Origin: Kluyvera sp046569695
GTDB lineage: Bacteria > Pseudomonadota > Gammaproteobacteria > Enterobacterales > Enterobacteriaceae
Assembly: GCF_046569695.1 (NCBI RefSeq)
Contig: NZ_JBKHUI010000004.1
Location: 62,001-126,000, forward strand
DNA: 64,000 nucleotides
Reading direction: 5' to 3'
The notes below the pieces were generated by a model. It was given only the letters and a program-made list of their open reading frames with translations. It had not been told where the DNA came from and ran no database searches. Below are positions 37,036-45,872 of this stretch, piece after piece (the stretch's first letter is position 1; every line of letters begins with the position of its first letter). The translations under genes were made by a program, and so were the position numbers.

Positions 37036-37408
37036 TGTTTTCTCGCCGCTTATCGTGCAGCAGCGAGCTGATAAACAGATAGCATAGCGCACCGAGCGCG
37101 CACCAGAACACGGCGCTGAAGAGCCAGGCCAGCTCTTGCCAGAATGAACGATCGCTGCTGAAAAAGAGACGAAGCAGGATAAGACATAGCGGTGCCGCCA
37201 GAATTGCGCCAACCAGCGGGCGCAGCACCCGACGACGCGATGAGATAAAGCTTGAGACAACGCCGGGGACAATAAAAAATAGCAGCCCCAGTTCAGGACT
37301 TCCGCTTGCACGAAATGCGCCCTTCACGTTCAGAATCAGTGAAAAAAAGACCACAATAAAGAGTAAGAAGCAGCAAATAACCCCTGCCCAACCGCGTTCA
37401 GATTTCAC
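37022..37408 (-). CDS. ybjM: YbjM, inner-membrane protein
   Basis: A 128-residue protein with four hydrophobic segments and positively charged ends, in the E. coli ybjM position between grxA and ybjL. Function unknown. It meets grxA tail-to-tail with 21 bp between them, which form a shared GCCCGCTCTTAAAGCGGGC hairpin. Confidence 0.86.
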   Translation of the reverse strand: MKSERGWAGVICCFLLFIVVFFSLILNVKGAFRASGSPELGLLFFIVPGVVSSFISSRRRVLRPLVGAILAAPLCLILLRLFFSSDRSFWQELAWLFSAVFWCALGALCYLFISSLLHDKRRENKRPL

Positions 37409-37792
37409 ACGTATCTCCTGAAAATATCTCTATCAAACCCCAGACTTCGTCCTTACGGACACCCAGTCAGATAAAGTTGTTGGCCTTCCCTGCCAAAACT
37501 TCGCTACATTTTATCTATCAGTACTTTCGGAGCGTTCTCCCGGGCTAAAATATCGTGTGCCCGATGATTCACTCTCTGACCGTCGCGATGCAGACTGATT
37601 GATCATATGTAATGTGTATCAAAAGCGATTGTTGCTAGCCGTAGCTATCAGGAACGATTAAACTACTGGCCGCTATTTTCTGGTTATTATTCGGGTTCCG
37701 GATAGCAAAACGCATACCCTAGCCCGTGGTAAACAGTAGACCAAATAACCATTCCTTTCAACACGTTACTGGTAAACGATAAGTTAGACTCC
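37409..37792. other. ybjM/ybjL divergent intergenic region
   Basis: About 384 bp. It should carry the promoters of both genes. I saw only a small stem (TTGGC...GCCAA, near 37481-37497) and no recognisable operator or small gene. Confidence 0.4.
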
Positions 37793-39481
37793 GTGAATAT
37801 AAACGTCGCAGATTTGTTAAACGGGAATTACATCCTGTTATTATTCGTGGTATTAGCGCTGGGGCTTTGTCTTGGCAAATTACGTCTTGGCTCCATCCAA
37901 CTCGGTAATTCCATTGGCGTTTTAGTGGTTTCTCTCCTATTAGGACAGCAACACTTCAGTATTAACACCGAAGCGCTGAATCTGGGCTTTATGCTGTTTA
38001 TTTTCTGCGTGGGTGTGGAAGCCGGACCAAACTTTTTTTCAATTTTCTTCCGCGACGGCAAAAATTATCTGATGCTCGGCCTGGTGATGGTCGGGAGCGC
38101 TCTGCTAATTGCATTAGGTCTCGGTAAGCTATTTGGCTGGGACATCGGCCTGACGGCCGGGATGCTCGCCGGCTCAATGACCTCCACCCCGGTACTGGTG
38201 GGCGCAGGCGATACGTTACGCCACTCCGGCATGGAGGCGAGCCTGCTGGCGCAGGCACAGGATCACCTGAGCCTTGGCTATGCGCTGACCTACCTGATTG
38301 GTCTCGTGAGCCTGATTGTCGCAGCCCGCTACCTGCCTAAATTTCAGCATCAGGATCTACAGACCAGCGCCCAACAAATCGCCCGCGAGCGCGGTCTGGA
38401 CACCGACTCCAACCGTAAAGTCTATCTGCCGGTTATCCGGGCCTACCGCGTAGGCCCGGAACTGGTGGCGTGGGCCGATGGCAAAAACCTGCGCGAGCTT
38501 GGCATCTATCGCCAGACCGGTTGCTATATCGAGCGTATCCGCCGTAACGGTATTCTTGCCAACCCTGACGGCGACGCCGTGCTGCAAATGGGTGATGAAA
38601 TTTCGCTGGTCGGCTACCCGGACGCGCACGCACGCCTTGACCCAAGCTTCCGTAACGGCAAAGAGGTATTCGACCGCGACCTACTGGACATGCGCATCGT
38701 CACCGAAGAGATCGTGGTTAAAAACCACAATGTGGTAGGCCGCCGCCTGGCGCAACTGAAGCTGACCGACCACGGCTGCTTCCTTAACCGCGTGATCCGC
38801 AGCCAAATTGAAATGCCTATCGACGACAACATCGTGCTTAACAAGGGCGACGTCCTGCAGGTGAGCGGCGATGCCCGCCGCGTGAAAACCGTCGCTGACC
38901 GCATCGGCTTCGTCTCAATTCATAGCCAGGTTACCGACCTGCTGGCCTTCTGCGCCTTCTTTATCGTCGGCCTGATGATCGGCATGATCACTTTCCAGTT
39001 CAGCAACTTTAACTTCGGCATCGGTAACGCCGCCGGCCTGCTGTTCGCCGGTATCATGCTCGGCTTCCTGCGTGCCAACCACCCTACCTTCGGCTATATC
39101 CCGCAAGGTGCGCTGAACATGGTGAAAGAGTTCGGCCTGATGGTCTTTATGGCAGGCGTGGGTTTAAGTGCGGGCGGCGGCATCGGCAAGAGCCTCGGCG
39201 TAGTTGGCGGTCAAATGCTGGTGGCCGGTCTGCTGGTCAGCCTGATCCCAGTGGTTATTTGCTTCCTGTTCGGCGCCTACGTGCTGCGCATGAACCGCGC
39301 GCTGCTGTTCGGCGCCATCATGGGCGCACGCACCTGCGCCCCGGCAATGGAAATCATCAGCGACACCGCGCGCAGCAACATTCCTGCACTAGGCTATGCG
39401 GGCACCTACGCTATCGCCAACGTGCTGCTAACCCTTGCCGGTACGCTGATTATCATCATCTGGCCAGGGCTAGGCGGTTAG
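37793..39481 (+). CDS. ybjL: YbjL, AspT/YidE/YbjL-type putative transporter
   Basis: A 562-residue membrane protein with about ten helices split by two RCK_C (TrkA-C) regulatory domains at about residues 205-285 and 295-375. Conserved stretches include AGSMTSTPVLVGAGDTL and GARTCAPAMEII. The related AspT is an aspartate:alanine antiporter; the YbjL substrate is not firmly established. It starts with GTG, as the MNINVADLLNGNY start fits E. coli. Confidence 0.95.
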   Translation: MNINVADLLNGNYILLLFVVLALGLCLGKLRLGSIQLGNSIGVLVVSLLLGQQHFSINTEALNLGFMLFIFCVGVEAGPNFFSIFFRDGKNYLMLGLVMVGSALLIALGLGKLFGWDIGLTAGMLAGSMTSTPVLVGAGDTLRHSGMEASLLAQAQDHLSLGYALTYLIGLVSLIVAARYLPKFQHQDLQTSAQQIARERGLDTDSNRKVYLPVIRAYRVGPELVAWADGKNLRELGIYRQTGCYIERIRRNGILANPDGDAVLQMGDEISLVGYPDAHARLDPSFRNGKEVFDRDLLDMRIVTEEIVVKNHNVVGRRLAQLKLTDHGCFLNRVIRSQIEMPIDDNIVLNKGDVLQVSGDARRVKTVADRIGFVSIHSQVTDLLAFCAFFIVGLMIGMITFQFSNFNFGIGNAAGLLFAGIMLGFLRANHPTFGYIPQGALNMVKEFGLMVFMAGVGLSAGGGIGKSLGVVGGQMLVAGLLVSLIPVVICFLFGAYVLRMNRALLFGAIMGARTCAPAMEIISDTARSNIPALGYAGTYAIANVLLTLAGTLIIIIWPGLGG

Positions 39482-39530
39482 CCCTGCGTTAAGGGGAACA
39501 AAGAAAAGAAAAAAATTTTTGCGCAACGCA

Positions 39531-39563
39531 GAACTTTTTATCAGGGTGCGAGTCTTAATTAGT
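39531..39563 (+). promoter_or_regulatory. Sigma-E-type promoter of rybB
   Basis: AGAACTT (39531-39537) and TCTTA (39553-39557) with a 15-bp spacer, six bases before the RNA start. This fits the sigma-E consensus GGAACTT-N15/16-TCnnA. rybB is a known sigma-E target. Confidence 0.75.
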
Positions 39564-39643
39564 GCCACTGCTTTTCTTTGATGTCCCCATTTTGTGGAGC
39601 CCATCAACCCCGCCATCTTTGGTTCAAGGTTGATGGGTTTTTT
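39564..39643 (+). ncRNA. rybB: RybB, Hfq-dependent sigma-E small RNA
   Basis: About 80 nt, nearly identical to E. coli RybB. It starts with the seed GCCACTGCTTTTCTTTGATG and ends with a terminator stem (CCCATCAACC / GGTTGATGGG) plus six T. RybB is made under envelope stress and represses many outer-membrane-protein mRNAs. It lies downstream of ybjL as in E. coli; the two genes after it (SDR and GFA family) separate it from rcdA. Confidence 0.95.
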
Positions 39644-39780
39644 GTTGCCTGAGATTCACATCCCCTTTAAAAATCAATCCGCTATACTCCTCGAAGCCAT
39701 CACCACTTTGCCCCTTCGCTTGCATCCCCTCCCCCCTGTCCCATACTGCTAAGACACCCACTCAACATTCGAGGTGACTC

Positions 39781-40578
39781 ATGTTGCTTGCAGGCAAAGT
39801 CGCCGTCATCTTCGGCGGCAGCGGTGCCATTGGGGGCGCGGTGGCGCTTGCCATGGCGCGGGAAGGGGCGCTGGTGCATCTGGCTGCGCGTAACCAGCAG
39901 AAGCTCGATGCTACCGCTGAGCGCATTCGTTCAGAAGGTGGCGCGGTCAGTACCTTTACCGTTGATGTGCTTGATGAACAAGCGACCCAGCGGCGCGTGG
40001 CGCAGCTTGCGGAACAAACGCTGGGCATCGATATCGTGGTCAACGCTACCGGGTTTATGCATCAGCAGGGCAAACATCTGGAACGTCTGTCGCTGGCAGA
40101 GTTTAAGCAAGGTATTGATCCTTTCCTCATCGCGCAGTTCATCATTGCCAAGTCAACGGCACCCTATATGGGCGGCAAGCGCGATAGCGTGATGCTGAAC
40201 GTCGTCGCCCCGGCAGCGACCATGGCGATGCCGGGGCATCTGGGACATATCGTTGGCTGTGCAGGAATGGAGGCAATGGTCAGAGCGCTGGCAAGTGAAC
40301 TGGGGCCGCGTAATATTCGGGTGCTAGGCGTACGGTCGCATGCTATCGAGGGGGCGGTCGAGGCAGGGTCTTATACCGGTGAACTGTTTGCTGAAAAAGC
40401 GCAGGCGATGTCGCTAACGGTCGATGAATGGTTAGGAGGCGCGGCGCAGGGCACGATGCTTAAACGCCTGCCAACGCTTGAGCAAATCGCCGGGGTGATG
40501 ACCTTTCTCGCCTCCAGCAGCGCAGGTGCTATGACGGCCACGGTGGTTAACGTGACCGCCGGAGCAACGCTTAGCTAG
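39781..40578 (+). CDS. SDR-family protein lacking the classical catalytic residues
   Basis: A 265-residue short-chain dehydrogenase/reductase fold with an intact nucleotide motif (IFGGSGAIGGAVA, residues ~10-22) and the usual VELGPRNIRV-like helix end (SELGPRNIRV). Aligned on that end, the active-site YxxxK reads HxxxC, in GHIVGCAGMEAM, and the catalytic Ser position is Ala. It ends at 40578, overlapping the GFA gene stop by 4 bp. It may bind NAD(P) without classical SDR chemistry. Absent from this locus in E. coli K-12. Confidence 0.82.
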   Translation: MLLAGKVAVIFGGSGAIGGAVALAMAREGALVHLAARNQQKLDATAERIRSEGGAVSTFTVDVLDEQATQRRVAQLAEQTLGIDIVVNATGFMHQQGKHLERLSLAEFKQGIDPFLIAQFIIAKSTAPYMGGKRDSVMLNVVAPAATMAMPGHLGHIVGCAGMEAMVRALASELGPRNIRVLGVRSHAIEGAVEAGSYTGELFAEKAQAMSLTVDEWLGGAAQGTMLKRLPTLEQIAGVMTFLASSSAGAMTATVVNVTAGATLS

Positions 40579-40967
40579 TTCCCATGTCCATCAGTAAACA
40601 GCGCCCGCCACCACTGCGGCTTCATATCTTCAAACGAGTGGGAGGCGGGTGCAAATCGCGCATCCTGGTTCTGGTCAAATACGCCGCTCAGCAGCGCAAT
40701 AACCGGGCCATCGTCAATCGCCCCGAGCGAGCTGCCGCAGCGTGGGCAGAAGGCGCGGCTGGATGCCTCGGAAGAGCGCCAGACCGCAGGCTTTCCGCCC
40801 TCCCCGGTCCATTGCACATCGTCGGCGTCAAACTCTAGCCAGATAACCGACTGGGCGCCGGTATGCTTCTGGCAGAGATCGCAGGAACAGCTGTGGGAAG
40901 CGCCGGGGTTAGCGGCGGTGAAGGTAATATGGCCGCACAGGCAGCCACCGGAAAGCAGGGTTGTCAT
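40575..40967 (-). CDS. GFA-family (CENP-V/GFA) zinc protein
   Basis: A 130-residue protein with the GFA cysteine pattern: CLCG near residue 9, CSCDLCQKHTG near 28, and CPRCGS near 75. In the family these bind structural and catalytic zinc. Characterised members include glutathione-dependent formaldehyde-activating enzyme, but most, including this, have no known substrate. The ATG at 40967 follows CGGAGATCTC. It reads against the SDR gene, with its stop overlapping. Confidence 0.84.
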   Translation of the reverse strand: MTTLLSGGCLCGHITFTAANPGASHSCSCDLCQKHTGAQSVIWLEFDADDVQWTGEGGKPAVWRSSEASSRAFCPRCGSSLGAIDDGPVIALLSGVFDQNQDARFAPASHSFEDMKPQWWRALFTDGHGN

Positions 40968-41010
40968 CGCGAGATCTCCGTTTTGCGCTTTCGCTAAGCG
41001 TAAACGTTTT

Positions 41011-41559
41011 TCAGCCGTTCTCCCCCGCAATCCGCCCTACCATTTTTCGTATATCGTCGCGGTCGAGCGGCTGGCGGTCGGTCACGAAATGCAGCGTCAT
41101 TCCCTCAATAAAGGCGTCCAGCGCGCGGGCGGTTGCCGGGTCGAACCACTGCTCCAGCGTCTGCTGGCTGCGCTGCATCCAGCGTTGCATTACCGCTTTC
41201 ATGGCGGGTGAACTGCTCGCCAGCGCATAAAACTGGTACATCAGGGTCATATTCTTCGGCGTCGTGACCTGGCTGCTGAAGATAAGCGCCGCCACCGCAT
41301 CACAGGCATCGCGCTGCGTCCCGACATCATCAAAAAAGGCGGTATATTCGAGCGACATCCGTTCGGTAAAGGCGCTGAATGCTTCCCCCAGCAGGGCTTC
41401 AATGCCGTCGAAATAATAGGTCATCGAGCCGAGCGGCACGTCGGCGCAGCTGGCGATTTTACGGTGCGTTACCGCGCTAATCCCGTGCGTGGCGATAGTC
41501 TCGAGCGTCGCATCCAGGATGCGCTCCCGGCGCTGCGGGTCATTCGGTCGGCGAGCCAT
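41011..41559 (-). CDS. rcdA: RcdA, TetR-family regulator
   Basis: A 182-residue TetR regulator matching E. coli RcdA (YbjK). The N-terminal HTH is at about residues 10-57 (ISAVTHRKIASCADVPLGSMTYYF). The C-terminal half has the strongly conserved QRSQQTLEQWFDP and ALDAFIEGMTLHFVTDR. In E. coli it activates csgD and other biofilm and stress genes. It is divergent from ybjJ, with 81 bp between the starts. Confidence 0.93.
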   Translation of the reverse strand: MARRPNDPQRRERILDATLETIATHGISAVTHRKIASCADVPLGSMTYYFDGIEALLGEAFSAFTERMSLEYTAFFDDVGTQRDACDAVAALIFSSQVTTPKNMTLMYQFYALASSSPAMKAVMQRWMQRSQQTLEQWFDPATARALDAFIEGMTLHFVTDRQPLDRDDIRKMVGRIAGENG

Positions 41560-41640
41560 AATTCTCCTCTTTCTGGTTATGTACAAATGTACACAAGCTT
41601 GTTAGTGTTGTCTGCACACTTTCCGACCCGACGCGAATGG

Positions 41641-42843
41641 ATGACAACGTTAACCTCCCGTAAAGCCCTGCAGCTACGCATGTGGGCGCTCTTTATGTTC
41701 TTCTTTCTACCCGGTTTACTCATGGCCTCCTGGGCTACACGTACCCCGGCAATCCGCGATATTTTATCGCTCTCAACGGCTGAGATGGGCATCGTGCTGT
41801 TTGGCCTGTCGATAGGCTCGATGAGCGGCATCCTTTGTTCCGCGTTTCTGGTGAAACGATTCGGGACCCGTAAGGTCATCCGCACCACCATGTCGTGCGC
41901 CGTCTTTGGCATGATGATTTTAAGCCTCGCGCTGCACTTTGGTTCCGCATGGATCTTCGCCATCGGGTTAGCTATTTTTGGCGCCAGCTTTGGCTCTGCC
42001 GAAGTGGCCATCAACGTTGAAGGCGCGGCGGTTGAGCGTGAAATGAAGAAAACCGTGTTGCCGATGATGCACGGCTTTTACAGCTTCGGAACGCTGATTG
42101 GCGCAGGAATTGGTATGGCGGTGACCGCCTACGGCCTGCCCGCCATGTGGCACATCTTTGTGGCGGCGCTGATAGGTATTGCGCCAATCGCTATCGCCAT
42201 TAAAGCCATTCCTGAAGGCACCGGCAAAAACGCGGCGGAAGATGCGCACCATCAAGAAAAAGGCGTGCCGTTCTGGCGCGATATGCAGCTGATGCTGATT
42301 GGCGTGGTGGTACTGGCAATGGCCTTTGCCGAAGGCTCCGCCAACGACTGGCTGCCGCTGCTGATGGTGGACGGCCACGGCTTTAGCCCAACCTCAGGCT
42401 CGCTGATTTACGCTGGCTTCACGCTGGGTATGACGGTCGGGCGCTTTACCGGCGGCTGGTTTATCGACCGCTACAGCCGTGTTACCGTAGTACGCGCCAG
42501 CGCGCTAATGGGTGCGCTGGGCATTGCCCTGATTATCTTTGTCGACAGCGCCTGGGTTGCCGGCGTGTCGGTTATTCTGTGGGGTCTTGGCGCATCGCTC
42601 GGCTTCCCGCTGACCATTTCCGCCGCCAGTGACACCGGCCCGGATGCCCCTACCCGCGTGAGCGTTGTCGCCACCACCGGTTATCTGGCCTTCCTGGTTG
42701 GCCCACCGCTGCTCGGCTTCCTCGGCGAACACTACGGCCTGCGCAGTGCGATGCTGGCTGTACTGGCGCTGGTTCTTATTGCCGCTCTGGTGGCGAAAGC
42801 GGTGGCAAAACCCGAGCCCCGCGTTGTAATGGAGAGTCACTGA
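41641..42843 (+). CDS. ybjJ: YbjJ, MFS transporter-like protein
   Basis: A 400-residue MFS protein with 12 predicted helices; substrate unknown. The start at 41641 (MTTLTSRKALQL) fits E. coli YbjJ; the frame is open further upstream but crosses into the rcdA coding region. Motif-like FVKRFGTRK follows helix 2 and GRFTGGWFIDRY helix 8. Its last base is the first of the ybjI ATG (TGATG), so the two are coupled. Confidence 0.94.
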   Translation: MTTLTSRKALQLRMWALFMFFFLPGLLMASWATRTPAIRDILSLSTAEMGIVLFGLSIGSMSGILCSAFLVKRFGTRKVIRTTMSCAVFGMMILSLALHFGSAWIFAIGLAIFGASFGSAEVAINVEGAAVEREMKKTVLPMMHGFYSFGTLIGAGIGMAVTAYGLPAMWHIFVAALIGIAPIAIAIKAIPEGTGKNAAEDAHHQEKGVPFWRDMQLMLIGVVVLAMAFAEGSANDWLPLLMVDGHGFSPTSGSLIYAGFTLGMTVGRFTGGWFIDRYSRVTVVRASALMGALGIALIIFVDSAWVAGVSVILWGLGASLGFPLTISAASDTGPDAPTRVSVVATTGYLAFLVGPPLLGFLGEHYGLRSAMLAVLALVLIAALVAKAVAKPEPRVVMESH

Positions 42844-43784
42844 TGAGCGTTAAACTGATCGCTGTCGACATGGATGGCACGTTCCTGAACGATAAAAAAA
42901 CCTATAACCGCGAGCGCTTTCAACAGCAATATCAGCAGATGAAAGCGCAGCAGATCCACTTTGTGGTCGCCAGCGGCAACCAGTATTACCAGTTGGCCTC
43001 GTTCTTCCCGGACATCGTCAATGAAATCGCCTTTGTCGCCGAGAACGGCGGCTGGGTGCAGGACGCTGGTGAAGACGTGTATAACTGCGCCATGCCGCGT
43101 GACCACGTCGATAAAATCGCCAGCTTCCTGCACACACTCCCTGAAGTCGAGATTATCGTCTGCGGTAAAAAGAGCGCCTATACGCTAAAAAACTACGACC
43201 AAAGCTTCCACGATATTGCCGTACGCTACTATCACCGTCTGGAGCTGGTGGACAATTTCGATAACCTCGATGACACCATTCTGAAGTTCGCGCTGAATAT
43301 CCCGGACGAGAAAGTGCCGCAGATGCAGACCATGCTCGACGAGAAGCTCGGCCATATGCTGACCGCCGTCACCACCGGCCACGGCAGCATCGACCTGATT
43401 ATTCCCGGCGTTCACAAAGCCAACGGGCTGCGGTTATTGCAGGAACGTTGGGGCGTTAGCGATGATGAAGTTGTGGCCTTTGGCGACAGCGGCAACGATA
43501 TTGAGATGGTGAAGCAGGCAGGCTACGGCTTTGCGATGGCCAATGCCAACGACGCGGTAAAAGCCGTGGCGGGCTATCATGCGCCGCACAATAATGAAGA
43601 AGGCGTGCTAGAGATGATTGATAAGGCGTTGAAGGGTGAAGCGCCGCCGGGGTTATTTAATTACTGCGGCTGCAGCCCGCTACCCACCGCTTTATCCCGC
43701 AGGAACATCACCATCAGCCCCAGCCACAGCAGGCCACCCGCCAGGTTAAACAGGCTGAACAAACCAATTCCGCCCAGCTCATAA
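42843..43784 (+). CDS. ybjI: YbjI, HAD-type sugar/flavin phosphatase with C-terminal extension
   Basis: A 313-residue HAD phosphatase of the Cof type. Catalytic motifs are VDMDGTFLN (D9, D11), VASGN, the Lys in HKANGL and FGDSGNDIEM. E. coli YbjI (FMN and sugar-phosphate phosphatase in vitro) has about 271 residues. Here the family part ends near 43650 at KGEAP, and the frame reads ~45 residues further with no family similarity. That tail overlaps the end of mdfA by 124 bp. Confidence 0.88.
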   Translation: MSVKLIAVDMDGTFLNDKKTYNRERFQQQYQQMKAQQIHFVVASGNQYYQLASFFPDIVNEIAFVAENGGWVQDAGEDVYNCAMPRDHVDKIASFLHTLPEVEIIVCGKKSAYTLKNYDQSFHDIAVRYYHRLELVDNFDNLDDTILKFALNIPDEKVPQMQTMLDEKLGHMLTAVTTGHGSIDLIIPGVHKANGLRLLQERWGVSDDEVVAFGDSGNDIEMVKQAGYGFAMANANDAVKAVAGYHAPHNNEEGVLEMIDKALKGEAPPGLFNYCGCSPLPTALSRRNITISPSHSRPPARLNRLNKPIPPSS

Positions 43785-44896
43785 CAATGCTTACTGAGCT
43801 CAATCCCCACCGTGAAGATCAGCATTTGCAGCATCCCCATCGCCGCAGAGACCGTGCCTTTACTCATATCGCTGGCGAACAGCGTCAGGCGCACCAGCCC
43901 GGCGTTGGCAAGGCCAATCCCGAAAGCGTAGAAGCTTAACCCGGCGGTCATCCATAAATAAGCATGGGACGAAACCACCGTCGCCGCAGCAGCCAGCACC
44001 AGGCCAAACATAATCGGGTAGCCACCGGCAATAATCAGCGCGCGCACCGTACGGCGCGAGGTTAAACGCGCCAGCACCAGGTTGCCGAGGATCAGCGCAC
44101 CGAAAATCGGCACCTGCAGCAGGCCATATTCATAGCTACTGGCGTGTTCGCCGCTGATGATAATCACCGGTGACTGCGCAATCCACGCCAGCAGCGGCAG
44201 GCTAACAAAACCCGTTGCCAGCGCACCAGCCACGAAACGGCCGTTTTTCAGCACTTCGCGATAATCACGACCCAGCGTCTTGAGCGACAGCGTCTCGCCG
44301 ATGCGGGTCGCCGTTTCCGGCATCGATTTAAACAGCCCGACGAAGGCAATGGCCGACAGCGCCGCGAAGAGCACAAACATCCCTTCCCAGCGCGCCACGT
44401 GGATCCACGCCGCGCCCACCAGTGGCCCCAGCAACGGTGCAATCAGCGCCACGTTCGCCATTAGCGCCGTAATCTTGATGCAGGTCGCCTCGTCGAACGA
44501 TTCCTGAATTGCCGCGTAGCCCACCGCGCCGATAAAGCACAGGCTCACCCCCTGCAAGAAGCGCAGGATCGTAAACTGCTCAATATTGTTCACCAGCAGC
44601 GTGGCAAGACAGGTGACGATAAACCAGATAACGCCGGTCAGCATCACCGGGCGACGGCCGATGCGATCCGACAGCGGCCCAAGCAGCCATTGCAGGAACA
44701 TGCCGCCGGCCAGATAGGCGGTCATCGAGGTCGGAACCCACTCGTTGCCCGCGTTAAATTCTTTGACGACAGCAAGCATGCCCGGCTGGATCATATCGTT
44801 GCCGATATAGGTGGAAAATTCGTAGAGCACGAGGCAAAGCGGGAACAAAATTGCCTTACGCCCTAAGCGTTTCCGGGAAGAAGAGGAAGTATCCAT
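43661..44896 (-). CDS. mdfA: MdfA, MFS multidrug (proton) antiporter
   Basis: A 411-residue MFS exporter with 12 helices, one residue longer than E. coli MdfA. The membrane-embedded acidic residues of helix 1 are kept in LVLYEFSTYIGNDM (E26 and D34 in E. coli numbering), as is the motif A GPLSDRIGRRP. It exports many lipophilic cations and chloramphenicol in exchange for protons. The ATG at 44896 fits E. coli; the open frame extends ten codons upstream. Confidence 0.95.
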   Translation of the reverse strand: MDTSSSSRKRLGRKAILFPLCLVLYEFSTYIGNDMIQPGMLAVVKEFNAGNEWVPTSMTAYLAGGMFLQWLLGPLSDRIGRRPVMLTGVIWFIVTCLATLLVNNIEQFTILRFLQGVSLCFIGAVGYAAIQESFDEATCIKITALMANVALIAPLLGPLVGAAWIHVARWEGMFVLFAALSAIAFVGLFKSMPETATRIGETLSLKTLGRDYREVLKNGRFVAGALATGFVSLPLLAWIAQSPVIIISGEHASSYEYGLLQVPIFGALILGNLVLARLTSRRTVRALIIAGGYPIMFGLVLAAAATVVSSHAYLWMTAGLSFYAFGIGLANAGLVRLTLFASDMSKGTVSAAMGMLQMLIFTVGIELSKHCYELGGIGLFSLFNLAGGLLWLGLMVMFLRDKAVGSGLQPQ

Positions 44897-44997
44897 GTGG
44901 CTCGCATCTATCATAAAAACGCGCAAGTTTAATCAATGCGCAGTAGTGGTGATAGTTAATTATCACGCAGCTTAACGATTTCGCACAAATTGACGCT

Positions 44998-45014
44998 GTT
45001 AAGATTCGCTTAAG
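44998..45014 (+). promoter_or_regulatory. PmrA/BasR-type box upstream of ybjG
   Basis: GTTAAG-N5-CTTAAG, close to the PmrA repeat YTTAAK-N5-YTTAAK. It lies 155 bp before the ybjG start. YbjG acts in lipid phosphate recycling, and BasR/PmrA control of this gene has been described in relatives. Confidence 0.55.
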
Positions 45015-45168
45015 GTAGTGGGCGTTATACTCTACGCCACTAAGTGCAGGACCTTAATTTCAGACACTTGTACGCCGATAGCGTGATTCAGACAATACCG
45101 CTTTACGGTCCAGGATTGGCTTTTTAAGGTAGCTGTCATAAAACCGTCATTTGCGAAACCGGAACGTT

Positions 45169-45777
45169 ATGCTGGAAAATCTTAACCACTCGCTGTTTTT
45201 GCTGATTAACGCAACCCCAGCGTCCGCCCCTTGGGCGATCTCATTCGCCACTTTTGTTGCCCAGAATCTGATCCTGATAGTTCCCCTGCTCGCCGCGGCC
45301 ATGTGGCTGTGGGGAGAGCGTAAACAGGTCCACGCACAGCGCCATCTGGTAATTAAAGTCGCGCTAGCTATCGCCGTTAGCCTCGCGCTGTCGTGGATGA
45401 TTGGTCAGCTGTTCCCGCATGAACGTCCGTTTGTGGAGAACATCGGCCACACCTTCCTCCAACACGCGCCGGATAACTCCTTCCCAAGCGACCATGGCAC
45501 GGTGATCTTCACCTTTGCGCTGGCCTTCTTGTTCTGGCATCGCCTGTGGTCCGGGCTGGTGCTGATGGTGGTCGGCCTGGCGATTGCCTGGTCCCGCGTC
45601 TATCTCGGCGTCCACTGGCCAATGGATATGCTCGGCGGTTTCCTGAGTGGCCTTACCGGCTGCATGGTGGCACAAATGCTGTGGCAGTATAGTGGTGCGA
45701 CGGTTTACCCACGCCTGCAACAGCTGTACCGCATTGTTTTCTCTGTACCTATTCGTAAAGGCTGGGTTCGCGAATAA
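45169..45777 (+). CDS. ybjG: YbjG, undecaprenyl-pyrophosphate phosphatase (PAP2)
   Basis: A 202-residue inner-membrane PAP2 phosphatase. Three phosphatase motifs are present: a start motif ending ERPF, PSDHG and SRVYLGVHWPMD. It removes a phosphate from undecaprenyl pyrophosphate in the periplasm, recycling the lipid carrier and giving bacitracin resistance. The ATG at 45169 matches E. coli; six upstream codons are open but unneeded. In E. coli the next gene is deoR; here a 14-kb island intervenes. Confidence 0.95.
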   Translation: MLENLNHSLFLLINATPASAPWAISFATFVAQNLILIVPLLAAAMWLWGERKQVHAQRHLVIKVALAIAVSLALSWMIGQLFPHERPFVENIGHTFLQHAPDNSFPSDHGTVIFTFALAFLFWHRLWSGLVLMVVGLAIAWSRVYLGVHWPMDMLGGFLSGLTGCMVAQMLWQYSGATVYPRLQQLYRIVFSVPIRKGWVRE

Positions 45778-45786
45778 ATCCCCCGC

Positions 45787-45813
45787 TACCGCCCAGAAAT
45801 GGGCGGTTTGTCT
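45787..45813 (+). terminator. Rho-independent terminator after ybjG
   Basis: CCGCCCA, loop GAAA, TGGGCGG followed by TTTGTCTT. It marks the left edge of the accessory island. Confidence 0.8.
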
Positions 45814-45872
45814 TACTTCCCGCCGCATTGCTTAAATTTTGTGACTAACTTCGCAAACTCCACACGTTCTCT

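Noticed and set aside
41464..41640. Longer N-terminus for ybjJ
   Set aside because: The extra 59 codons run antisense through the rcdA start, and the ATG at 41641 aligns with E. coli YbjJ.
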